DNA of 6,751 bases from an uncultured Campylobacter sp. (lineage in GTDB: Bacteria > Campylobacterota > Campylobacteria > Campylobacterales > Campylobacteraceae): assembly GCF_938030785.1 (NCBI RefSeq), contig NZ_CALHIK010000058.1, positions 1-6,751 on the forward strand. Direction: 5' to 3'. Position 1 is the first letter of the stretch, and each line of letters starts with the position of its first letter. The position numbers and the translations under genes are program-made. Shown in pieces: positions 1 to 4,410 of this stretch. A model generated the notes under the pieces. It was given only the letters and a program-made list of their open reading frames with translations. It searched no databases and was not told the DNA's origin.

Positions 1-216
1 TAAAGGCGGCGCGCTAAATGCAGCCCGAGCCAAAGCATAAAGCAAGATGACAGCCAAAACGTCACCCGCGTAGTGGCGCACAAAGCCGCCCTTTACGCAG
101 ATCGCGATGTAAATTTCAACCGCCAAAATCAAAACCGCCGCAGCTAAAAACGCTAGCCTCGTCCGCGCGCTTTGCCTTGTTTGCGGCTTTTGCTCTCTTA
201 AATTTTCCCCTCGCAA
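1..216 (-). CDS. DUF2809 family small membrane protein (5' part only)
   Basis: The first 72 codons of a gene that continues past the left edge of the window. The translation begins with a basic, polar stretch of about 20 residues, then a hydrophobic helix (LAFLAAAVLILAVEIYIAI), a short loop reading KGGFVRHYAGD, and a second hydrophobic helix (VLAVILLYALARAAF). The FVRHYAGDVLAV stretch, an aromatic-Arg-x-Tyr-x-Gly-Asp followed by a helix, is what I recognise as the hallmark of the DUF2809 family, small inner-membrane proteins of about 120 residues with no known function. I chose the TTG at 216 because AAAAGG lies 6 bases before it. Another in-frame TTG at 243 has no ribosome site, and a stop codon precedes that. 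It follows larB by 62 bases on the same strand with no terminator between them, so it is probably the last or a late gene of the lar transcript. Whether it has any role with Lar is unknown. Confidence 0.72.
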   Translation of the reverse strand, partial: MRGENLREQKPQTRQSARTRLAFLAAAVLILAVEIYIAICVKGGFVRHYAGDVLAVILLYALARAAFSAPPL

Positions 217-222
217 CGCTTT

Positions 223-228
223 CCTTTT
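223..228 (-). promoter_or_regulatory. Ribosome binding site for the DUF2809 gene
   Basis: AAAAGG on the minus strand, 6 bases before the TTG at 216. It decides between this TTG and the upstream TTG at 243, which has no purine-rich site in front of it. Confidence 0.55.
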
Positions 229-267
229 AAATTTAGCCTTCAAATTTAGCCGTTAAATTTGCCTCGC
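229..267. repeat. Three imperfect 13-base tandem repeats starting with AAATTT
   Basis: On the plus strand three units of exactly 13 bases follow one another: AAATTTAGCCTTC, AAATTTAGCCGTT and AAATTTGCCTCGC. Two more AAATTT words flank them at 200-205 and 275-280, giving five copies in 81 bases. The cluster sits in the short gap between larB and the DUF2809 gene, where no coding constraint explains it. AAATTT is very common in this genome type, so part of the pattern may be background; the even 13-base spacing is the unusual part. Confidence 0.6.
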
Positions 268-278
268 GCGGCGTAAAT

Positions 279-1025
279 TTAGAGATGATTTATCAGGCTC
301 GCGTTATATGCGGCGCCGAATCCGTTGTCGATATTTACGACGCTGACGCCGTTTGCGCAGCTGTTTAGCATCGCTAGCAGCGCCGCTAACCCGCCAAAGC
401 TCGCGCCGTATCCCACGCTGGTGGGCACCGCGATCACCGGTACGCTCACGAGGCCTGCGAGCACGCTAGCTAGCGCGCCCTCCATGCCAGCTACCGCGAT
501 CACGACCTTTGCGCCGCGTATCTCGTCTAAATTTGCGATCAGCCTGTGTAGTCCCGCCACGCCTGCGTCGTTAAATTTACGCGCGTCGTTGCCTAAAAAT
601 CGCGCCGTCTCGTACGCCTCCTCCACGACCGCGCCGTCGGCGGTGCCGGCAGATACTATCGCGATGTAGCTTTGCGTGAGCGCGAGCTCTTTAAAATTGA
701 CGCTGATGACGCGGCCGCGAGCGTTAAATTCTGCCTGCGGAAACGTCTCGCGCAGCCGTTTAAAAACCCGCTCGTTCGTGCGCGTGATTAGGATATTTTG
801 CCGCCTTGCGCCGATCGCAGCAGCGATGCGTAAAATTTCATCACCCGTTTTACCCTCGCCGTAGATCACCTCGCCCTCGCCGTTTCGCAGGGCGCGCTGA
901 GTGTCGATCTTGGCGCAGCCCACGTCCTCGTAGGGGTAGTTTTTCAGGTATTTTAGCGCCTCTTGCTCGCTCACGCGGCCGCTTTTTATCCCCGCGAAAA
1001 GCTCTAAAATTTCATCCTCTCTCAT
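279..1025 (-). CDS. larB: LarB, NPN cofactor biosynthesis carboxylase/hydrolase
   Basis: LarB starts nickel-pincer nucleotide synthesis in the cytoplasm: it carboxylates the pyridinium ring of nicotinic acid adenine dinucleotide and hydrolyses the phosphoanhydride to give pyridinium-3,5-biscarboxylic acid mononucleotide. The protein (248 residues from this start) has the usual N-terminal helical part with RALRNGEGEVIYGEGKT, then a PurE-like domain with SAGTADGAVVEEA (about 125-137), GVAGLHRL, VAGMEGALASV and VPTSVGYGASFGG, ending in MLNSCANGVSVVNIDNGFGAA. Cys223 in NSCANG fits the catalytic Cys221 of Lactobacillus plantarum LarB, and Glu182 in GMEGA fits its Glu180. I prefer the ATG at 1025 because GAGAGGA lies 8 bases before it; the in-frame ATG at 1034 sits directly against that site, adds three residues (MFC) and matches the family less well. 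The gene overlaps the end of larE by 14 bases. Family call very secure; start fairly secure. Confidence 0.96.
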   Translation of the reverse strand: MREDEILELFAGIKSGRVSEQEALKYLKNYPYEDVGCAKIDTQRALRNGEGEVIYGEGKTGDEILRIAAAIGARRQNILITRTNERVFKRLRETFPQAEFNARGRVISVNFKELALTQSYIAIVSAGTADGAVVEEAYETARFLGNDARKFNDAGVAGLHRLIANLDEIRGAKVVIAVAGMEGALASVLAGLVSVPVIAVPTSVGYGASFGGLAALLAMLNSCANGVSVVNIDNGFGAAYNASLINHL

Positions 1026-1794
1026 GCAAAACATCCTCTCTAAGCCCCTTTAGATCGAGCGTCACCTCCGCTGCGCCAAGCGTCACGAGCTGCCTAACGA
1101 CACTTTTAAACTTCGCGTCGTTTAGGAAGTCCTGCATACTAGAAAAGGGCATTTGCAGCTTTATATTTTTGCGGTCGCACCGCGCGCGGACGTTTGCGTA
1201 GCCGCTTGAGATGAGTAGATTTTCCGCCGCTTCGATCAAATTTAGCTCGCTCTCATCGATCTCGCGCCCGTGCGGCAAGCGCGTTAGCAAGCACGCATAG
1301 CCGGGCTTTTCGGCTGTGGGCAAATTTAGCTCGCGCGATAACTCGCAGATCTCGGCTTTGGTTAAATTTATCAGCGGCGAGAGCACGCCCAGCTCCTCTT
1401 TTGCCTTGAGCCCGGGGCGGTGTTCGCCCAGATCATCGCGGTTCGTGCCGTCTGCGACGCGGCTAAAACCAAGCTCACGGGCACGCTCGATTAGGCGCGA
1501 AAACACCGCCTTTTTACACAGATAGCAGCGATTTTCGGGATTGTCTTTGATCTCCTCCGCGACGCCTAGCTCTAAAATTTCATGGCGGATGCCGTAAGCG
1601 CGGGCAAATTCCACGGCTTCGGCGATCTCGCGCGAGGACATGTAGGGCGATCTTATCGTTATGCCGATTGCTCGCGCACCTAGCGCGTCGTGCGCCGCGC
1701 GCAGCAGCAGCGAGCTGTCCGTGCCGCCGCTAAATGCGACCGCGAGTTCGCCCAGCTCGCGCAGATCAGCCTTTAGTTTTTCTAGTTTCGTCAT
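1012..1794 (-). CDS. larE: LarE, ATP-dependent sulfur insertase for NPN cofactor
   Basis: LarE adenylates the biscarboxylic mononucleotide made by LarB and converts its carboxylates to thiocarboxylates. It is a cytoplasmic PP-loop ATP pyrophosphatase. Seen in the 260-residue product: the PP-loop SGGTDSS at 22-28, an NRCYLCKK motif with Cys90 and Cys93 that is usual in the family, VADGTNRDD at 113-121, the RPGLKAKEELGVLSPL segment, and KPGYACLLTRLPHG around 163-176. Cys168 in the last motif sits where L. plantarum LarE has its sacrificial Cys176. A further cysteine, Cys206, follows in the VRARCD segment. The length is close to L. plantarum LarE (about 276). The start is the only ATG giving a normal N-terminus before the PP-loop; GAGG lies 12 bases upstream, a rather long spacing, so translation is probably coupled to larC, whose last 29 bases it overlaps. 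Whether sulfur comes from Cys168 itself or from an iron-sulfur cluster, as in some LarE proteins, cannot be settled here. Confidence 0.95.
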   Translation of the reverse strand: MTKLEKLKADLRELGELAVAFSGGTDSSLLLRAAHDALGARAIGITIRSPYMSSREIAEAVEFARAYGIRHEILELGVAEEIKDNPENRCYLCKKAVFSRLIERARELGFSRVADGTNRDDLGEHRPGLKAKEELGVLSPLINLTKAEICELSRELNLPTAEKPGYACLLTRLPHGREIDESELNLIEAAENLLISSGYANVRARCDRKNIKLQMPFSSMQDFLNDAKFKSVVRQLVTLGAAEVTLDLKGLREDVLHERG

Positions 1795-3013
1795 AGATTT
1801 TCAGCGCCTCTTTTCGCACCCGCTCGATCGTCGTGCCGTGCGCGAGCGCCGCGGCCTTGCAGTCCTCAAATTCGGGCTTTATTTTTTGCGTTTGGCAGGT
1901 GCCCGAAATTTTAACTCCTATCTCGCCAAATTTCGTCTGCATACGCACAAACTCGCGCTTTAGCTCGGTTTTAGCAACCTCTACCTCGCGAACGCCGATC
2001 GCCGTCGTGTGCGTAAATATCAGATCCTTTAAATTTTGCGCGTCCTGCTTGCGGCACAGCGCGTTTAGCTCATAGCCCATGCGCCCCTTTTTCATAAAAA
2101 TAGAGCGACTAAAGACGTCTAGCGCGCCGTTTTCGCGTAAAATTTCACACGCAAGCGCGAAGCTCTCGGCATCCATATCGTCGATGTTCGTGGAGATTAA
2201 AATTTGTTTGCAAACCTCGCCGTAGCCAGCCTGCGCGCTTAAATTTGGCTCGCCGCTTTTGTCGTTTAAATTTTCATCCGCCTCGCAGATCATCGCGCGA
2301 AGCACGTTTGCAAAGTCCGCGATGTCTTTGCTGCCAGCTCCGTAGCCGATCTTTTCGATCCTAAAGCTCGCGCCGTCCGTAAACTCGTCCGCGCAAGCCT
2401 TTAAAATCGCCGCGCCCGTTGGCGTAGCCATCTCGAAATTTGCTCGCCCGAGGCTTACGGGCACGCCTTTTAAAATTTCGCAAACGGCGGGTGCAGGCAC
2501 GCTAAGCTCGCCATGATCGCAGATCGCTATGCCGCCGCCAAGCTCGATTTTGGAGCTTAGCACGCGCGAGACGCCTAAATTTTCAAAAAGATATTCAAAA
2601 CAGATCGCTGCGCCCGCGACGTCCGCGATGCTATCAACCGCGCCAAGCTCGTGGAAATGCACCCGATCTACGTCCGTGCCGTGGACTTTGGCTTCGGCCT
2701 CGGCAACTGTGCGAAATATAGCGTCCGCTCTTTGCTTGCAGCTCTGGCTTAAATTTGAACTCTCTAAAATTTGCCTTATATCGGTGTAGCTTCTGGCGTG
2801 GGGCTGCGATTTTAGCGGCACTACGTCGATTTTAGTAGCGGCGATACCATTTTTTAGCACGTTTTTTCGCTCCAGCTTAAATTCACCAGCTAAATTTAAT
2901 TTCTCAAGCTCGGCGCAAAGATAGCCAAAATCCACTCCAAGCTCTACCAGAGCGGCCAAGTTCATATCGCCGCTAATGCCCGCGCTCGCATCGTAATATA
3001 AAATTTTAGCCAA
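1766..3013 (-). CDS. larC: LarC, nickel insertion cyclometallase (CTP-dependent)
   Basis: LarC completes the cofactor by placing nickel into the dithio-mononucleotide through Ni-C and Ni-S bonds, using CTP hydrolysis. The 415-residue protein shows both halves. The N-terminal half has YYDASAGISGDM (6-17), SYTDIR (75-80), AEAEAKVHG (104-112), VHFHELGAVDSIADVAGAA (118-136), HGELSVPAPAVCEILKG and ATPTGAAIL (196-204). A linker at about 245-268 leads to the C-terminal half with STNIDDMDAE (274-283), the region that in L. plantarum binds Mn-CTP. In L. plantarum the two halves are split as larC1/larC2 and joined by programmed frameshifting; here they are one continuous reading frame, and the linker has no histidine-rich tract. 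The start is a TTG, chosen because AAGG precedes it by 7 bases, family members begin M-x-K-I-L, and no ATG fits. It begins 2 bases after the larA stop and overlaps larE by 29 bases. Confidence 0.96.
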   Translation of the reverse strand: MAKILYYDASAGISGDMNLAALVELGVDFGYLCAELEKLNLAGEFKLERKNVLKNGIAATKIDVVPLKSQPHARSYTDIRQILESSNLSQSCKQRADAIFRTVAEAEAKVHGTDVDRVHFHELGAVDSIADVAGAAICFEYLFENLGVSRVLSSKIELGGGIAICDHGELSVPAPAVCEILKGVPVSLGRANFEMATPTGAAILKACADEFTDGASFRIEKIGYGAGSKDIADFANVLRAMICEADENLNDKSGEPNLSAQAGYGEVCKQILISTNIDDMDAESFALACEILRENGALDVFSRSIFMKKGRMGYELNALCRKQDAQNLKDLIFTHTTAIGVREVEVAKTELKREFVRMQTKFGEIGVKISGTCQTQKIKPEFEDCKAAALAHGTTIERVRKEALKIYDETRKTKG

Positions 3014-3015
3014 GC

Positions 3016-4266
3016 CTAGGCCTTAGGCACCGTCATCGAGCCAAACGGCAGGATGATGATTTTGGCGTCCGCGCCCTTTTGCGTGAGTGCGTCGTCCACG
3101 GCCTTTTGGATGTCGTGGTATGGTTTTAAATGCACGGCTCGCATCTCATCGTCGCTGAGCTCACTCACCGCCCAGGTCTGCGCCCAGAGCGAGATTTCAG
3201 CCATTTTAGCGGCCTTGTGATAGCCGAGCTTAAAGCCCGCGCTGATCTTTTCGAGCACCTTTTTGGGCGTGTCGGCGGAGGCCATCAGGTCAAAAAACGG
3301 CTTTGGTCCGATGCCTGTGCGGCACTTTGCGACCATGATTAAAATTCCGTCCCGCGCAAGCGCTAGTTTGCCGTTATCTAGGGCTTTTTGCGCCTGGTAG
3401 AGATCAACGTCCATCGGATAGGGCGCGACTGAGATCACGATGTCGGCCTTGCGCGGGATATTTACGCAAAAGACCTCGTCTGCCTTTTTCACGCAGTCGT
3501 AAAAGCTGTCGTTTAGGTGTCCGGCGCTTGCGTAATACACGCCGTGCTCGCTATCAAGCACCGTCTGGATTGAAAAGACATCAATGTGCGCAAGAACTTT
3601 CATCGCGTCGATCATATCCTCGTGCACGGGGTTGCCCTCTAGGCGCAGAGCTTGCGCATCGGAGCTTAGGGCGAGCTTGTGATTTTGCGTGATGCTCTCA
3701 TAAGACGCCGTGCCCGGCAAAAAGGCCTTTCTGCCGCCCGTGTAGCCCGCAAAATAGTGCGGCTCGACCGAGCCGATGACGATCACTTTTTTAGCTTCTG
3801 CTACGATTTTGTTTAGATACATCTGCGTGCCGTTTTTGCTCTCGCCTAAAAACACCATCTCATCGTGCTTGGAGTCGTGATCGTGAACTTCGTTTTTGGC
3901 GCTGATTTCCGCGTAAATTTCTTTGCCAAATATCATCTCGTACTCATCGAGCGTGCCTTCTCTGTGGCAGCCCGTAGCGATGATGAAAATTTTATTTTTT
4001 TCGCGGATTTTCGGGTAAATTTGCTTTAAAATTTTTGCCGTCGGCGTCGGTCTCGTGCCGTCGTTTACGATGATGACGATCTTTTCATCGCCCGCGATAA
4101 ACTCATCAAAGCTTTTTTGATTTATGGGATTTGCCAGAGCCTTTGCGATGAGCGCCGTTTCGTCAAATTTAGCCACGGGGTTTGGATCGAAAACGCCGAG
4201 CAAATTTTTCTCGTTTATCTCTAAGCTTAGATGATCATCTTTGCCGTATGCGATAGGGATTTGCAT
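3016..4266 (-). CDS. larA: LarA family nickel-pincer-dependent 2-hydroxyacid racemase/epimerase
   Basis: LarA carries the nickel-pincer nucleotide and interconverts the two stereoisomers of a 2-hydroxyacid by hydride transfer to and from the cofactor; lactate racemase is the type member. The 416-residue product (L. plantarum LarA has about 424) holds the motifs VNDGTRPTPT (67-76), TGCHREGT (98-105), EPHYFAGYTGGRKAFLPG (168-185), NHKLA (195-199) and DLYQAQKALDNG (288-299). Placed on L. plantarum numbering these give Arg72 (R75), His101 (H108), His170 (H174), Lys180 (K184, the covalent cofactor anchor), His196 (H200), Gln291 (Q295) and Lys294 (K298), so the enzyme should be active. The family also contains malate, hydroxyglutarate and phenyllactate racemases and gluconate epimerases, so substrate is not proven by sequence. 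It is the first gene of the larACEB operon with its own promoter and a strong AGGAGG at 4272-4277, 5 bases before the ATG. The gene upstream is dcuB, which makes malate a candidate substrate. Confidence 0.94.
   Translation of the reverse strand: MQIPIAYGKDDHLSLEINEKNLLGVFDPNPVAKFDETALIAKALANPINQKSFDEFIAGDEKIVIIVNDGTRPTPTAKILKQIYPKIREKNKIFIIATGCHREGTLDEYEMIFGKEIYAEISAKNEVHDHDSKHDEMVFLGESKNGTQMYLNKIVAEAKKVIVIGSVEPHYFAGYTGGRKAFLPGTASYESITQNHKLALSSDAQALRLEGNPVHEDMIDAMKVLAHIDVFSIQTVLDSEHGVYYASAGHLNDSFYDCVKKADEVFCVNIPRKADIVISVAPYPMDVDLYQAQKALDNGKLALARDGILIMVAKCRTGIGPKPFFDLMASADTPKKVLEKISAGFKLGYHKAAKMAEISLWAQTWAVSELSDDEMRAVHLKPYHDIQKAVDDALTQKGADAKIIILPFGSMTVPKA
3021..3024 (-). promoter_or_regulatory. 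Ribosome binding site supporting the TTG start of larC
   Basis: AAGG on the minus strand, 7 bases before the TTG at 3013 and lying inside the last codons of larA. Termination of larA translation therefore takes place on top of the larC initiation region, which favours coupled translation. Confidence 0.5.
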
Positions 4267-4271
4267 ATCTG

Positions 4272-4318
4272 CCTCCTATGTGGAATTTGGCGGGATTATA
4301 ACGTAAATTTTATTTAAA
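4272..4318 (-). promoter_or_regulatory. Promoter and ribosome site of the lar operon
   Basis: On the minus strand: an A/T stretch TTTAAATAAAA (4308-4318), 7 bases, a perfect TATAAT -10 box (4295-4300), and then AGGAGG (4272-4277) 5 bases before the larA ATG. There is no -35 box, as is usual for the housekeeping sigma factor of Campylobacter, which relies on the -10 and a T/A-periodic upstream region. Transcription would start near 4288, giving a leader of only about 20 bases, too short for a riboswitch. It lies just after the dcuB terminator, so lar can be expressed separately from dcuB. Confidence 0.75.
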
Positions 4319-4370
4319 ACGATTTAGCTTTGCGCGGGCGCGGAGCGTTAATCTAAAGAATTTTGAAATT

Positions 4371-4401
4371 TAAAAAGCTCGCGAGTATGAAACTCGCGAG
4401 C
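4371..4401 (-). terminator. Rho-independent terminator of dcuB
   Basis: A perfect 9-base stem, GCTCGCGAG / CTCGCGAGC (4393-4401 and 4377-4385), with a 7-base loop, followed on the minus strand by CTTTTTAAATTT. It begins about 10 bases after the dcuB stop codon, the expected place, and ends the dcuB transcript before the lar promoter. Confidence 0.88.
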
Positions 4402-4410
4402 GTATAGCTA

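Noticed and set aside
325..864. Plus-strand open frames at 325-669, 676-864 and 806-1201 opposite larB and larE
   Set aside because: They lie opposite clearly conserved lar genes, give low-complexity Ser/Ala/Pro/Arg-rich products with no domain, and arise from the GC-rich antisense strand.
1026..1034. Longer larB start at the ATG at 1034
   Set aside because: The GAGAGGA site touches this ATG, leaving no spacing, but is 8 bases from the ATG at 1025; the extra MFC is not typical of LarB N-termini.
1316..3342. Plus-strand open frames at 1316-1525, 1661-1963, 1833-2075, 2529-2789 and 3130-3342
   Set aside because: All are antisense to larE, larC or larA, whose family motifs run unbroken through the same bases; no ribosome site or recognisable product.
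4267..4294. Nickel riboswitch or other structured leader in front of larA
   Set aside because: The predicted leader is only about 20 bases, with no room for a structured element.
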